64,000 bases of DNA from Paenibacillus agilis (GTDB lineage: Bacteria; Bacillota; Bacilli; Paenibacillales; Paenibacillaceae). Below are positions 52,002 to 61,413 of this stretch, in pieces; the stretch's first letter is position 1; every line of letters begins with the position of its first letter. The position numbers were made by a program, and so were the translations under genes. A model generated the notes under the pieces. That model saw only the letters and a list, made by a program, of their open reading frames with translations. It had not been told where the DNA came from and ran no database searches. The stretch spans positions 2,697,765 through 2,761,764 of the forward strand of contig NZ_VNJK01000001.1 in assembly GCF_007786455.1 (NCBI RefSeq), given 5' to 3'.

Positions 52002-52323
52002 GAAATATGCATGATTTTATTCATTAAAGTCGATCATGCATCCATGCTCGAAAGACCACTTAAACATTGCTATGACTGACTTTTGAAGAGAGTGTATAAA
52101 ATCATTTATAAACAAAGTTCATAAGAATAGCCACGAAACGTTGTTTTAACAACATTCGTAGCTTAATGGTGTATGCCCAAACTTGCGTTTGGGAACGTTA
52201 TTTACGTTTGTTTTGTATACGCTATAAATCCTTATTGCACTAAAGCAGCACCCCGTTATTGAAACAAAAACGCTTATGAAACAATCGCGCCCGTTTAGGG
52301 AAATCGGCTCCATTTTTATATGC
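52002..52323. other. Intergenic region, no gene supported
   Basis: It contains a CCAAACTTGCGTTTGG hairpin (about 52178-52193). A 74-codon minus-strand frame here has no ribosome site and overlaps the next gene; I do not call it. Confidence 0.55.
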
Positions 52324-52770
52324 TCAGACATATTTTTCTTGTATGTACAACCGCATATAAATATAACCATCCTCTATATCGTCTGATAATTCAAAGCCTA
52401 AGTTGCTCCAAAATTTTTGTGCGGGTATATTTCCTAGATTAACTGGTAAGGAAATCCTACTTGCATTGTATTCTTTGCACAAATATTCAACACAAAGCCT
52501 AGCCGCTGCCGATCCATAGCCTCTTTTTTGAAAACGGCTATCTATCATAAAATTTATGATTTGGGGGTTATTTTCGCCAATATACATTGAAACATAGCCC
52601 ACCATCACATTATCGGCATAAATTGCAAAAGGGCGTGAATCATCAGAAAACACCCACGCTTCGGCTAATGACCACGCTACAGGGTCTACAAAGTCCACAT
52701 TAGCATCAGTTGTATGCAAGTTTAAACATTCTTTATAATTGTCCCTATTAATTGTTCTTAACTCCACCAA
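52324..52770 (-). CDS. GNAT family N-acetyltransferase
   Basis: A 148-residue protein. The acetyl-CoA loop is DSRFQKRGYGSAAARLCVEYL, followed by ISLPVNLGNIPAQKFWSNLGFEL, typical of RimI/spermidine-acetyltransferase-like GNATs. The substrate is unknown. It lies alone next to the transposon remnants. Confidence 0.88.
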   Translation of the reverse strand: MVELRTINRDNYKECLNLHTTDANVDFVDPVAWSLAEAWVFSDDSRPFAIYADNVMVGYVSMYIGENNPQIINFMIDSRFQKRGYGSAAARLCVEYLCKEYNASRISLPVNLGNIPAQKFWSNLGFELSDDIEDGYIYMRLYIQEKYV

Positions 52771-53064
52771 AAAATATCACCTTCCAAACTTCGAAAATAC
52801 TTTTTTACCATTATAGCATTTGAACAGGGTAAGGTATTGTCCTTCTTCTGTTAATTAAAATGTCCCCAAAGCGTCGTTTGGTAACTATTCTTTTCTTAGC
52901 GTTGTAACCAGCTTAAATCTGACGTGACCACATAATAGATAAAATAATTTTTATATACATCTGAATCAACAAAGTAATTGCTACTGCTTAATAAATCATT
53001 TGTAATTATATTAATATATTTCACAATTATTAGGTGAAACCCTTTTTGAATTATTTAGTGTAAC

Positions 53065-53100
53065 AAAAAACTCGACCCACAGCTAATGGATCGAGTTTTT
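53065..53100. terminator. Strong bidirectional hairpin
   Basis: AAAAACTCGA and TCGAGTTTTT arms with inner CCA/TGG pairing; U-runs on both strands. Confidence 0.75.
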
Positions 53101-53325
53101 AATTCCCAACTTTTTTGTCTTTCAACATCAATCTGAAAAGGATAGATGTAAGCAGGTAATCCCCCTGTTCATCTATCCTTTCCTTTTAACCCTATATAAT
53201 GTGTGACATTGTATTAAATTATTTAGTTATAGAGCTTTATAAACAATTACTTGACTTTTAATAAAATTACAAAGGCCGCTTCTACTTATATTAAGCATTT
53301 TTACGAAGTGCCCCAATATTAGAAT

Positions 53326-53358
53326 AAAACGAGCAGAACCATTTCAGCTGTCCTGCTC
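53326..53358 (-). terminator. Terminator after the secreted protein gene
   Basis: GAGCAG...CTGCTC stem, then GTTTTATT on the minus strand, just after the stop at 53370. Confidence 0.65.
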
Positions 53359-53369
53359 ATTTCATGATT

Positions 53370-53825
53370 TTAATTCGACATGGTTCCCGTACCTGTTATT
53401 CTCCAGTAATCGTTGGCTCCTTTACTCCAAACTAGATAGTATTCACCAATGCCATCCGGGTCGCCTACCGAGTTAGCTCCAGGGAAGTGCTGGCTGAAAT
53501 GAACAGTGCCACCCACTACACTTGATGGCTTTATCTTAAAAGAACCGATTAGATTATTGGTATGACCATCATCTTCCCTAAGAAAGACAGTAATTTCGCG
53601 AGGGATCTCACTTGCTCCACTATTTTTTTGTTTCGTCGTCAACGTTCCTGAGACGGTTATTCCATTTTTCCCATCCTCTAAATGATGAAATTGCTTATAC
53701 ACTTTTCCGTTATACATACATAATGGCATATCAAGCGTCCATGTACTTGATGCAGCATAAACAGGAACTGCAGCAAGCACCATAACCATCACAATTAAGG
53801 ATAAAACATGACCGAACCGTTTCAT
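53370..53825 (-). CDS. Secreted hypothetical protein, 151 aa
   Basis: The ATG at 53825 follows AAAGGAGG at about eleven bases. A signal peptide is clear (MKRFGHVLSLIVMVMVLAA, cleavage after about VYAA). The mature part is beta-rich (TVSGTLTTKQ, ITVFLREDDGHTN, YWRITGTGTMSN). No family recognised; it may be a bacteriocin-like or surface protein, but nothing supports a specific role. Confidence 0.75.
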   Translation of the reverse strand: MKRFGHVLSLIVMVMVLAAVPVYAASSTWTLDMPLCMYNGKVYKQFHHLEDGKNGITVSGTLTTKQKNSGASEIPREITVFLREDDGHTNNLIGSFKIKPSSVVGGTVHFSQHFPGANSVGDPDGIGEYYLVWSKGANDYWRITGTGTMSN

Positions 53826-53952
53826 AACATGTATTCCTCCTTTAATGATTTGTAAAGCACGATAGATCACCCTATCCATAGTATTTTCATAAATGACCTA
53901 ATATGACTTTAACTGTAAGTTCACACAATGTTTATTTATGCGATGCATAACA

Positions 53953-53981
53953 CAAAAACCCGACCACTAATGGGCCGGGTT
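53953..53981 (-). terminator. Terminator after the GDPD gene
   Basis: AACCCGGCCCA/TGGTCGGGTT stem on the minus strand with TTTGTG after it. Confidence 0.8.
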
Positions 53982-54073
53982 CTTTATCATACGCGCTATA
54001 CGCACTATTAAATAATCCATTCATTGCAGCTAGGAAATCAAACAAAATCGGTTTCGTCGAACAATTACTCTGG

Positions 54074-55051
54074 TCATTCTTTCATAGTAGGCGCTATTAC
54101 ATCAATACGATTCGTCCAAATGCCACCGTCATACTTTTCTGGAAGCCGTGCTAGATCGAGCTCCTTATCAAACCCTTCTGACCAGCCTCCATCACCTGCT
54201 ACGAGGATGACTTTTGTATTTGCCTCTTCCATTCTAGCGAGGAACTTGCTTGGAAATCCCCATAGATAAGGGGCAAACTTCTCTGGAATGTGAAGCTGTG
54301 TATTCTCACATGCGGCAGGCATATATCCTGTCCACCCTACTGCTGCATAGGGTAGAAGACAACTTTTCATCGTATTCATCGACATCACACGAATGTCTGG
54401 CAACTTCTCTTTTAATGCTGCAATAGGCTCGTCACCACCGTAAACGGCCAACTGCTCCAACTGGCTAATAGACAGCTTAGATAGATATTGAGCAAGCAGC
54501 ACTCCTTCATTCGGATCATTACTTTTTATATGAATAAGCAAAGATTGATCTGGAAAATGCTTCAATACCTCATCCAGCGTAGGCATTAGCCCCACCCCTT
54601 TACCACGGAACGGATAAGTCGCACCATGATCGGATGTATAGCCATAACCAACATCCAATTTCTTAAGTTCAGCCATTGAATGTTCCCTAGTAACACCCTT
54701 GCCATCTGTTCGGCAGTCCAGCGTCCAATCATGAAACACAGCAAATTCACCATCAGTAGTAAGTTGAATATCCAATTCTACCGTGTCTGCTCCTGCATCA
54801 AAGGCTGCTTGCATAGATGGGATCGTATTTTCCAAGTAAGAATGTTCCGGTTCATAGATTCGCTCCGCCGTACAAGTATCATTCTGGATTCCTTCCATCG
54901 GGAACGTTTGACCCAGTCCTCTATGAGCCAGCAGCTCAGGAGACTTGCCACTAGCTTTTATAAATAGAGACGTATTATTCACATACATAAATGCGACTAA
55001 AATAACGAGAAAGATAAAGAATCTTTTGGTATATCGTTTAAACTTCTTCAT
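54074..55051 (-). CDS. Glycerophosphodiester phosphodiesterase family protein
   Basis: A 325-residue protein with an N-terminal membrane anchor (FFIFLVILVAFMYVN) and a TIM-barrel GDPD domain: LAHRGLG, then VELDIQLTTDGEFAVFHDWTLDCRTDG, with the metal-binding Glu-Asp and catalytic His pair. The family hydrolyses glycerophosphodiesters; a membrane-anchored form would act outside the cell on lipids or teichoic acid. A 40-residue insertion after LAHRGLG precedes the ENTIPSMQAAFDAGA helix. Confidence 0.92.
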   Translation of the reverse strand: MKKFKRYTKRFFIFLVILVAFMYVNNTSLFIKASGKSPELLAHRGLGQTFPMEGIQNDTCTAERIYEPEHSYLENTIPSMQAAFDAGADTVELDIQLTTDGEFAVFHDWTLDCRTDGKGVTREHSMAELKKLDVGYGYTSDHGATYPFRGKGVGLMPTLDEVLKHFPDQSLLIHIKSNDPNEGVLLAQYLSKLSISQLEQLAVYGGDEPIAALKEKLPDIRVMSMNTMKSCLLPYAAVGWTGYMPAACENTQLHIPEKFAPYLWGFPSKFLARMEEANTKVILVAGDGGWSEGFDKELDLARLPEKYDGGIWTNRIDVIAPTMKE

Positions 55052-55180
55052 ATTCCCTCCACTTGGTTACTTAAGTAAGTATTATTCACCTGCTTTCAAT
55101 AGTTTAGCATCTGATACGAACATATGGATTGACCTTTTTATTACATTGACTCTATCTATCCGTATATCTATCAAATTCGC

Positions 55181-55723
55181 TCAGACGCGAGCTTCTGTGC
55201 CTGCCCTCTGCAAAATCTGTTCTACGGTCTCTTCAGCAGATAGATCCGTTGTGTCAAGCCACATACCTATCTTCGATGTTTCCTCTTGCAAGGAACAATT
55301 TAGTTCAGCAATCGTCCAAAGTCCATACCCTTGCTTTGCTCTAGCAAGCTCTCTATGAGCAACTGCATCCTCTGACGGATTCAATACGATTACATATAGT
55401 GGACGATTACGAATAAGCTCGACCATCTCTCCCAGCATCGGGCCAATCATCACATCCTGTAGTACAACGTTGAAGCCTGCCTCGTAATACGTATCTGCTG
55501 CGTTGGCGGCAATTTGGTAGCGCAAACGCAGCTGCCTAATCGCTTCTTCCTCTGTGTTCGGGAGCATCTCCACTCTCCCACTTACGATCATTTTACGAAA
55601 CGTATCTCCTCGTACATGAACACCTCGCTCAAACTTCTCAGCAAGCAGCTGTGCAACTGTAGATTTTCCAGATGCCATAACGCCCGTAATAAGGTATATC
55701 CCTCTGTTTTCATCAGTCAGCAT
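55181..55723 (-). CDS. P-loop kinase-like protein (AAA_33/CPT-like)
   Basis: A 180-residue protein with Walker A GVMASGKST near the start and the NMP-kinase-like layout (HVRGDTFRKMI, then VVLQDVMIGPML and VIVLNPSEDAVAHRE). Such proteins phosphorylate small molecules such as antibiotics or nucleotides. The substrate is unknown. AAAAGGTGG precedes the ATG. It is divergent from the small membrane protein gene at 55751. Confidence 0.85.
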   Translation of the reverse strand: MLTDENRGIYLITGVMASGKSTVAQLLAEKFERGVHVRGDTFRKMIVSGRVEMLPNTEEEAIRQLRLRYQIAANAADTYYEAGFNVVLQDVMIGPMLGEMVELIRNRPLYVIVLNPSEDAVAHRELARAKQGYGLWTIAELNCSLQEETSKIGMWLDTTDLSAEETVEQILQRAGTEARV

Positions 55724-55750
55724 TGTTATTCCACCTTTTCAGCATAAATT

Positions 55751-55951
55751 GTGATAGCTACAGATTATGATCTTATTCCAATAAATACAACACTCGAATC
55801 AACTGTAATAGCAGGATTGCTGCTGCTTGTTGTATGTGCCGTTTTCCCTCTGCTAAAATATAATCAAGCCCTTCGACAGACTGGCTCACCACGCCGCAAG
55901 AAGCAGGCCAACAAGCAGTCTCTTCTTCCGGATAAGGAGGCTCTTTATTGA
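55751..55951 (+). CDS. Small membrane protein, 66 aa
   Basis: GTG start at 55751 with a weak ribosome site. One membrane segment (TVIAGLLLLVVCAVFPLL) and a basic C-terminal tail. The stop overlaps the start of the following regulator gene, so they are co-translated. Family not recognised. Confidence 0.6.
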   Translation: MIATDYDLIPINTTLESTVIAGLLLLVVCAVFPLLKYNQALRQTGSPRRKKQANKQSLLPDKEALY

Positions 55952-56571
55952 ATCATTTTCGTAATCTGCAAGATATGGAGCTAGCTAAAATGCTGCTAGA
56001 TCCACGCAAGCTGGCTATTTTACGAATTGCCAAGAACGAACCGGTTACCGTTAAGCAAATGGCAGAGCAACTACAAGAGAAACCATCCCGCCTGTATTAC
56101 CACGTCAATAAACTAGAAGAACACGGCCTACTCCAGCTAGTCGAAACCAAACAACAAGGAAATTTAATTGAAAAGTATTATCTCACCGATAATACACACA
56201 GAGGAAGCTATACGCTAGATCGTTCCATGGCCGCGGCTAATTCTGATTTTATTCTTCAAGAACTACTGCGACTCATTCAGCAAGGCATTGATGTTGTAGA
56301 CGTAAATTTACGTAAAGGCGATACGCAGCAGCGAAGTTTAGCACAAGTCAATATCGCACACAGCTCGTTAAACCCACGTGAATGGGCCGAAAAAATGCAC
56401 AATGTCGCGCAAGCGCTTTCTACAGCTCAGACGAAAGTACCTTTTAATCTAGCAGAAGCGAAGCTAGGAGCGTATGAGAGCCAAAAGGAGCAAGACGAAT
56501 ATGTTCATGTGCTGCTTTCCTATCGATTGAAAGATGTTCCTAATCAATCCGCTAGCGAAGAAGAGGAATGA
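55948..56571 (+). CDS. ArsR-like winged-helix regulator
   Basis: TTG start at 55948, overlapping the previous stop (TTGA), AAGGAGG upstream. Of 207 residues, 10-85 form the winged helix (LDPRKLAILRIAKNEPVTVKQ, PSRLYYHVNKLEEHGLLQLVE), as in HTH_20/ArsR-like regulators. The rest is a helical C-terminal domain of unknown ligand. No metal-binding Cys cluster is present, so it is not an arsenic sensor. The small membrane protein encoded upstream may be its partner. Confidence 0.88.
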   Translation: MNHFRNLQDMELAKMLLDPRKLAILRIAKNEPVTVKQMAEQLQEKPSRLYYHVNKLEEHGLLQLVETKQQGNLIEKYYLTDNTHRGSYTLDRSMAAANSDFILQELLRLIQQGIDVVDVNLRKGDTQQRSLAQVNIAHSSLNPREWAEKMHNVAQALSTAQTKVPFNLAEAKLGAYESQKEQDEYVHVLLSYRLKDVPNQSASEEEE

Positions 56572-56625
56572 TCATTTGAATCTCACACATCATCGATAGA
56601 ATTCACTGGTTACGCAACGAACATA

Positions 56626-56677
56626 GCAAAGGCTGCACTCAACCCATGTACGTGGAAGAAGTGCAGCCTTTGTTTAT
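56626..56677 (+). terminator. Terminator after the ArsR-like regulator gene
   Basis: GCAAAGGCTGCAC/GTGCAGCCTTTGT stem followed by TTATATG. Confidence 0.8.
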
Positions 56678-56788
56678 ATGTACAAGGTGTTATATCCCTT
56701 TTATTGTAATACAGAAGAAAGAGCCGCAAGCGCGACTCAATTAGATGTATATTATGTTCTTACAAAGCGGTTCATATCTATTGGGCAC

Positions 56789-57649
56789 CTACAATCTCTC
56801 ATCTTTGGCGAAATTACTTACATAGTGGTTATTTGGATCATATACTTCAAATTCATAGCCTTGCGCTTTTACTTCATCAATAATGTTCTGCAACTGATCA
56901 AGGGTCTGTTTACGGTCGTGCATAAGTATGACTTCGGTTTGTTCTGTCAAAGCACCTGTTACCTCTTGTACAATGGCTGATGGGTTACTTTCGTATTTCC
57001 AATCGAGTGAATCGATCGTCCAGTCCCACATCTTAAATCCCGCTTCCGCTATGTCGCCACGAAACGATTCATTAATTTGCGGTGAGCTGCCGTATGGAGC
57101 ACGAATTAGTGTCGGTTTAATGCCTGTTACTTCTTCCACAATGCTCTGTGCTTCTGTAAACTCATCAATAAAATTGCTGCTGCCACCACTCTTATACAAC
57201 TTATCATAATTGTGCGACATGCTATGAAGTGCTGGATAATGTCCTTCCTCGCTCATCCGTTTTACGATATCGCGTCTGGCTAAGACATTGTTGCCTAACA
57301 TAAAGAATGTAGCTTTAACGTTATTTGCTTTCAACACATCTAATATATCGTCTGTATATTTGTTAGGTCCGTCATCGAATGTCAAATAGGCAACTTTGCG
57401 ATTTTCCCTATTCTGCGTAGGAGGAGCTTCTTTCCCACTCATACTCGGTGCCACATCTGTTATGACATGTGATACTTGTGGCAGTTGCTCGGCTTGAATG
57501 TGACTATTCGTTCCTAGTAAAAGTTGTCCAGCAGTATATATACCAATACCAATCATCACGATAATAAATAGTAGTGCCGTACACCCAATCAATTTCTTCT
57601 TGTTTAATTTACGTCGTCGATGACCCGACACATTGCTTCTTCTCTCCAT
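56789..57649 (-). CDS. Membrane-anchored polysaccharide deacetylase
   Basis: The ATG at 57649 gives 286 residues starting MERRSNVSGHRRRKLNKKKL, with a membrane segment near residues 20-42 and a NodB-homology domain: TFDDGPNKYTDD (catalytic base and metal Asp), HSMSHNYD (metal His pair), RAPYGSS and LMHDR. These enzymes remove acetyl groups from peptidoglycan or other polysaccharides outside the cell. The longer frame upstream lacks a good ribosome site. Confidence 0.93.
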   Translation of the reverse strand: MERRSNVSGHRRRKLNKKKLIGCTALLFIIVMIGIGIYTAGQLLLGTNSHIQAEQLPQVSHVITDVAPSMSGKEAPPTQNRENRKVAYLTFDDGPNKYTDDILDVLKANNVKATFFMLGNNVLARRDIVKRMSEEGHYPALHSMSHNYDKLYKSGGSSNFIDEFTEAQSIVEEVTGIKPTLIRAPYGSSPQINESFRGDIAEAGFKMWDWTIDSLDWKYESNPSAIVQEVTGALTEQTEVILMHDRKQTLDQLQNIIDEVKAQGYEFEVYDPNNHYVSNFAKDERL

Positions 57650-57776
57650 GTTACCTAACACTTCCTTTACTAAACTTCTTGTGCTCTTCTCTACTACAAT
57701 ATAATGGTTAGATGTAGCCAAAGTTTGATAGAGATGTAAACAAGTTGTCACACCGAATGGATGGTTTTGATAACAA

Positions 57777-57817
57777 AAACAACCTTATCCGGATGATGAT
57801 CCGAAATAAGGTTGTTT
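57777..57817 (-). terminator. Terminator after the TCS-lipoprotein operon
   Basis: AAACAACCTTAT/ATAAGGTTGTTT arms with an inner CGGAT/ATCCG hairpin, then TTTGTT on the minus strand. It lies 15 bases after the lipoprotein stop. Confidence 0.85.
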
Positions 57818-57831
57818 GGAGTGAATGGTGG

Positions 57832-58935
57832 CTATTCAAATTCTAAAATAAAAGACTGCTCTTCCGTGGAATTGCTTTGCCCCTGTATTAATAGTTTTTT
57901 ATTGTCGAGGCTCCAGTACATATTTGTCGGCACAATTCCATGGTAAACAGGCCCATTAGACAAAACATTTCTTCCCTGCAATGTTCCAACATAAATGATA
58001 TTTTCATCATACAAAGAGTAAGCGATTTTCTTTTTGTCGTGAGAAAGTTTAAATGAAGACACTCTCTCCAAAATCACGGAGAGTGCGCCGTTTCGCCGAT
58101 CATATTCGTATAATGTTCCATCATATCCAAGGAATACAAACTGATCGCTACTAATCCATGCACTCTGCTCTCCTGCGGACGGACGAGTGAACTGTTTCTC
58201 CATTTTGTTATGAGATATTTCTCCCAATAGAAGCGTTCTCTTTCCACTTTGATCAGGCAACATGGTAAACAGTACGCTGCGGCCATCATCTGAAACATGA
58301 ATACTTATCGGTGAATTTCCTTCAGTCATATCCTTTAATTCAACTATTTTGGAAGTTCGAGACTCCATATCATATAGTCGGAGACTGTCTTTCTCCCCTC
58401 CAGAAGGATCTATCGTTAAGTACCCTAGGTACCTACTATTATTAGACCAAGAAATATCTTGCACAAATATGCGGTTACTGAATTTGGCTATCTCCGTTTC
58501 TTTTCCGTCCTCCAATGAAAGTAACTTCAAACTGTCACCCGAAACAGACGAGGATCTCATTGCGAGATATTTACCATCCGGAGAAAGAATTATTTGAGAG
58601 TCATCCATTTTTATCTTGGACATGATCTGGCTTTGCTCAAACGGATAGGTCAATCGTTTCAACTGTAGACCTTCTGATACACTTTCTGTCTTGAACGAAG
58701 CAATGACCGAATCAGATGAAGACCAGCCTAACAATTGTCCGGAGCTTGTAAATTCATATGGGAGCCGATAAATATTTTTGACTTGAAATGGACTAGAGGT
58801 CTGACCCACAATATTTATTTCCTCTTTGCTAGGCATAATAATCGTTTCTGTTTGTGGTCCTGCACTACATCCTGACAGCAGCGTAACTAACAAAGATAGA
58901 ATCCCTGACCATACTATTAAATTTCTATTAGTCAT
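57832..58935 (-). CDS. Propeller-like lipoprotein in a two-component operon
   Basis: A 367-residue protein with a lipoprotein signal ending LLSGC (lipidated Cys23). The mature part has repeated blade-like motifs (SQIILSPDGKYLAMRS, QDISWSNNSRYLGYL, IHVSDDGRSVLFTM, FKLSHDKKKIAYSL), typical of TolB/WD40-like beta propellers. The start overlaps the kinase stop by four bases, so it is likely to modulate the kinase or sense the same signal. Confidence 0.85.
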   Translation of the reverse strand: MTNRNLIVWSGILSLLVTLLSGCSAGPQTETIIMPSKEEINIVGQTSSPFQVKNIYRLPYEFTSSGQLLGWSSSDSVIASFKTESVSEGLQLKRLTYPFEQSQIMSKIKMDDSQIILSPDGKYLAMRSSSVSGDSLKLLSLEDGKETEIAKFSNRIFVQDISWSNNSRYLGYLTIDPSGGEKDSLRLYDMESRTSKIVELKDMTEGNSPISIHVSDDGRSVLFTMLPDQSGKRTLLLGEISHNKMEKQFTRPSAGEQSAWISSDQFVFLGYDGTLYEYDRRNGALSVILERVSSFKLSHDKKKIAYSLYDENIIYVGTLQGRNVLSNGPVYHGIVPTNMYWSLDNKKLLIQGQSNSTEEQSFILEFE

Positions 58936-60395
58936 AAGCTCTTCTCCACTTCCATCGTTTTCACACAGTCAAATTCCACAGTAACAATCGTAAGTTCATG
59001 TTGACTAACCATGGAAATCGTACCCTTACATTCATCAACAATGGATTTGACAATACTTAGTCCAAGCCCTATGCTGCCCTTCTCCAAGTCCTTTGAGTGA
59101 GCTAAATAGAAGGGTTGGAAAAGTCTGGAAAGTTGATCAGCCTCGATCGGATCGCTTGGGTTTTCAAAAATAAAGCGAATTTTCCCGTCAACATGGAGTC
59201 CCTTCACTGTGATTGTCGAGAAATTTAAACTGTATTTGATAGCATTATCAAGCAAGTTAATAAAGAGTTGACGCATCCTATCGCCTTGAGCGAATACGAT
59301 TAATTGTTGATCAATGTCATACGTTAACTTTTTTCGGTATCGTTGAGCGCGAATAGTCATCGATTCACAAACATCCTGAAGGATAAGTCCAGCATCGACT
59401 TTGTCTAATTCACTTTTCGTGACATTGTTACGTGAAGCCTCAAGTAATTTCAATACCATCGCATGCAGGCGCCTGCTTTCTTCGATGATATGATTGATAC
59501 CCTTATCAAAAAAGATTCGGTCACTCTCACCGTTTGCTTGAATTAATTCGGCATATCCGAGAATCGAGGTTAATGGCGTCTTGAGTTCATGGGTAATATT
59601 ATCGAAGAAAAGTTTCTCCTTCTTATGGAGCTCCTCGAGATAATCTCGGTCCTTTTTGATAATGTTGATTTGTCCGCTGATTTGATCGATCATGTCGTTA
59701 AAATTGTCAGCTAACCGACCGATTTCATCCTTTCTTTTAAACTGGATACGAACCTCCAAATTACCGTTTTTCACCTCGTTGGAAGCCCGAGTAAGTTTGC
59801 CAAGCGGGAGCGTGATGTGTCTTGAAAGAATATACGAAAACAAAAAGGCCGCCGCGAAAATCGCAAGCGTAATATATAGAATGATTTCTAAGATTTTTCC
59901 ACTTTGCTGATAAAGCAGGCTAAAATCTTTATAAAAGCGTAATATACCAACTTTTGATCCATCAATGACAACGGGATAAGAAAATAGGACAGAAGTTTTA
60001 TCATCATCATAAGTAATACTGTAGGCTGTCTTTCCATGAATCGCCTCTTGTAAATCATTTTTATTCGACTGTGTGAACTTGGACTTGTCCGAAGCATATA
60101 GTAATTCCCCATCGACTGTATAAACGCCGACGATACTACCCGTGGCATGATTCAGGGTGTTTCCCATTTCTTCAGCCATTTCGCCAAAGTATAGTTCATC
60201 ACTCGTGAAATGATTAATTAGGAACGCTTGACGTACGTACACGTTGCTGTTGCTTTTCAATCCCTCTAATTCTGATGTAATGATACTTTGATTATTTGTC
60301 CGAATGAGCTCCTTAACGGTGTGATTAAGCACAAGAAAAGAAACAGAAAAAATGAGGATAAATCCAACAAGAAATTTAATACTGATTTTATGCAT
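58932..60395 (-). CDS. Membrane sensor histidine kinase (HAMP)
   Basis: A 487-residue protein with membrane segments near residues 8-26 and about 165-190, an extracytoplasmic sensor between them, HAMP (RHITLPLGKLTRASNEVKNG), HisKA with phospho-acceptor His269 in FDNITHELKTPLTS, and a HATPase domain (NLLDNAIKYS, GSIGLGLSIV). It begins six bases after the response regulator stop. The partner lipoprotein is encoded directly downstream. Confidence 0.94.
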   Translation of the reverse strand: MHKISIKFLVGFILIFSVSFLVLNHTVKELIRTNNQSIITSELEGLKSNSNVYVRQAFLINHFTSDELYFGEMAEEMGNTLNHATGSIVGVYTVDGELLYASDKSKFTQSNKNDLQEAIHGKTAYSITYDDDKTSVLFSYPVVIDGSKVGILRFYKDFSLLYQQSGKILEIILYITLAIFAAAFLFSYILSRHITLPLGKLTRASNEVKNGNLEVRIQFKRKDEIGRLADNFNDMIDQISGQINIIKKDRDYLEELHKKEKLFFDNITHELKTPLTSILGYAELIQANGESDRIFFDKGINHIIEESRRLHAMVLKLLEASRNNVTKSELDKVDAGLILQDVCESMTIRAQRYRKKLTYDIDQQLIVFAQGDRMRQLFINLLDNAIKYSLNFSTITVKGLHVDGKIRFIFENPSDPIEADQLSRLFQPFYLAHSKDLEKGSIGLGLSIVKSIVDECKGTISMVSQHELTIVTVEFDCVKTMEVEKSL

Positions 60396-60401
60396 CTTTA
60401 C

Positions 60402-61100
60402 TTACCCACCCGTTTTTTTGAACTTGTATCCAATTCCAAATACAGTAATAATGAATTCGGAAGCATCCAGCTTTTTACGGAGTCTTTGTATGTGTGTATC
60501 AACGGTACGCGTGTCTCCTGCAAAATGGTATCCCCATACGATATCGAGCAACTCCGAGCGAGTAAAGGTTTTTCCTTGGTACCTAATCAATATCATGAGC
60601 AAATCAAATTCTTTAGGCGTTAATTCAACGGCTTGCTTGTTTTTTTGGACGAGTCGTTCATCTGCATAAATTTCAATATCTTGAAAACAAATGACGTCTT
60701 TTTGTACCTCGTCTATATGACCACTGTTTGCTTGGTCAACTCGTCGAAGAATCGTTCGGATACGTGCAAGCACTTCACGAAGATCAAAAGGCTTGGTAAT
60801 ATAATCATCCGCACCGAATTCAAGACCTAGCACTTTGTCTGTTATATCTGATTTCGCCGTAATCATAAAGATCGGAATGTTGTATTCTGCGGTTACCTTC
60901 TTGCAAATATCCAGGCCGCTATAGTCAGGCAGCATCCAATCAAGCAACAATAAATCAGGCTGAAACAATTGGAGTTCTCTCATTCCAGCTGCTCCATTTG
61001 TCGCGACACGCGTTATAAATCCTTCTTTTGAAAGTCCGTATGCAAGTAGATCCGCAATCGGAGTATCGTCTTCGATAATGAGAATTTTTGCGTTATTCAT
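60402..61100 (-). CDS. Response regulator, OmpR/PhoB family
   Basis: A 232-residue protein with a receiver domain (IEDD at 9-12, Asp54 in LLDWMLPDYSG, Thr in MITAKSD, Lys in YITKPFD) and a C-terminal winged helix (ELTPKEFDLLMILIRYQ, DTHIQRLRKKLDAS, FGIGYKF). It heads a three-gene operon with the kinase and the propeller lipoprotein. The ATG follows AGATAGGAG. Confidence 0.95.
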   Translation of the reverse strand: MNNAKILIIEDDTPIADLLAYGLSKEGFITRVATNGAAGMRELQLFQPDLLLLDWMLPDYSGLDICKKVTAEYNIPIFMITAKSDITDKVLGLEFGADDYITKPFDLREVLARIRTILRRVDQANSGHIDEVQKDVICFQDIEIYADERLVQKNKQAVELTPKEFDLLMILIRYQGKTFTRSELLDIVWGYHFAGDTRTVDTHIQRLRKKLDASEFIITVFGIGYKFKKTGG

Positions 61101-61413
61101 AGTAGCTCCTATCTCTTTTCTTGTACGAATTCTTATACGAATGCGTGATATATTCCATGATACTAGTACTAATGTTAAAGATTTGTCTATCTATATGCAA
61201 TTCCAATGGATGGCAGTGGGTGGAGTGTCCCGCACCGTAAACTCTTCTACCTATTGCCTTCGATGAACAGCAAAGAGGAGCTGTCCATTCGCAGCTCCTC
61301 ACAATCGAATCCACTTCACGTGGAGGTCCGTGGAGAAAAGTATTGCAAGTGCCCCACAAGTATAAGGAAGAGTGTCTTCCTGTAAAGTTTTTAGCCCCGG
61401 CGAGGACAACCTT
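61101..61413. other. Intergenic region upstream of the second two-component operon
   Basis: No convincing gene. It contains a hairpin GAGGAGCTG/CAGCTCCTC at about 61273-61298 without a clear U-run, which may terminate the leftward gene at 61414 weakly. Confidence 0.5.

Larger units (their letters stand above)
52771..53369. other. 599-bp intergenic region
   Basis: No gene seen; AT-rich. It holds the hairpins at 53065-53100 and 53326-53358, and a third one (GGATAGATG/CATCTATCC, about 53139-53178). Confidence 0.6.

Noticed and set aside
52146-52370. 74-codon minus-strand frame with several Cys residues
   Set aside because: No ribosome site, overlaps the end of the GNAT gene in another frame, and contains a palindromic hairpin; probably chance.
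61093-61359. 88-codon minus-strand frame upstream of the response regulator
   Set aside because: Covers the promoter region and an intergenic hairpin, with no ribosome site and no family resemblance.
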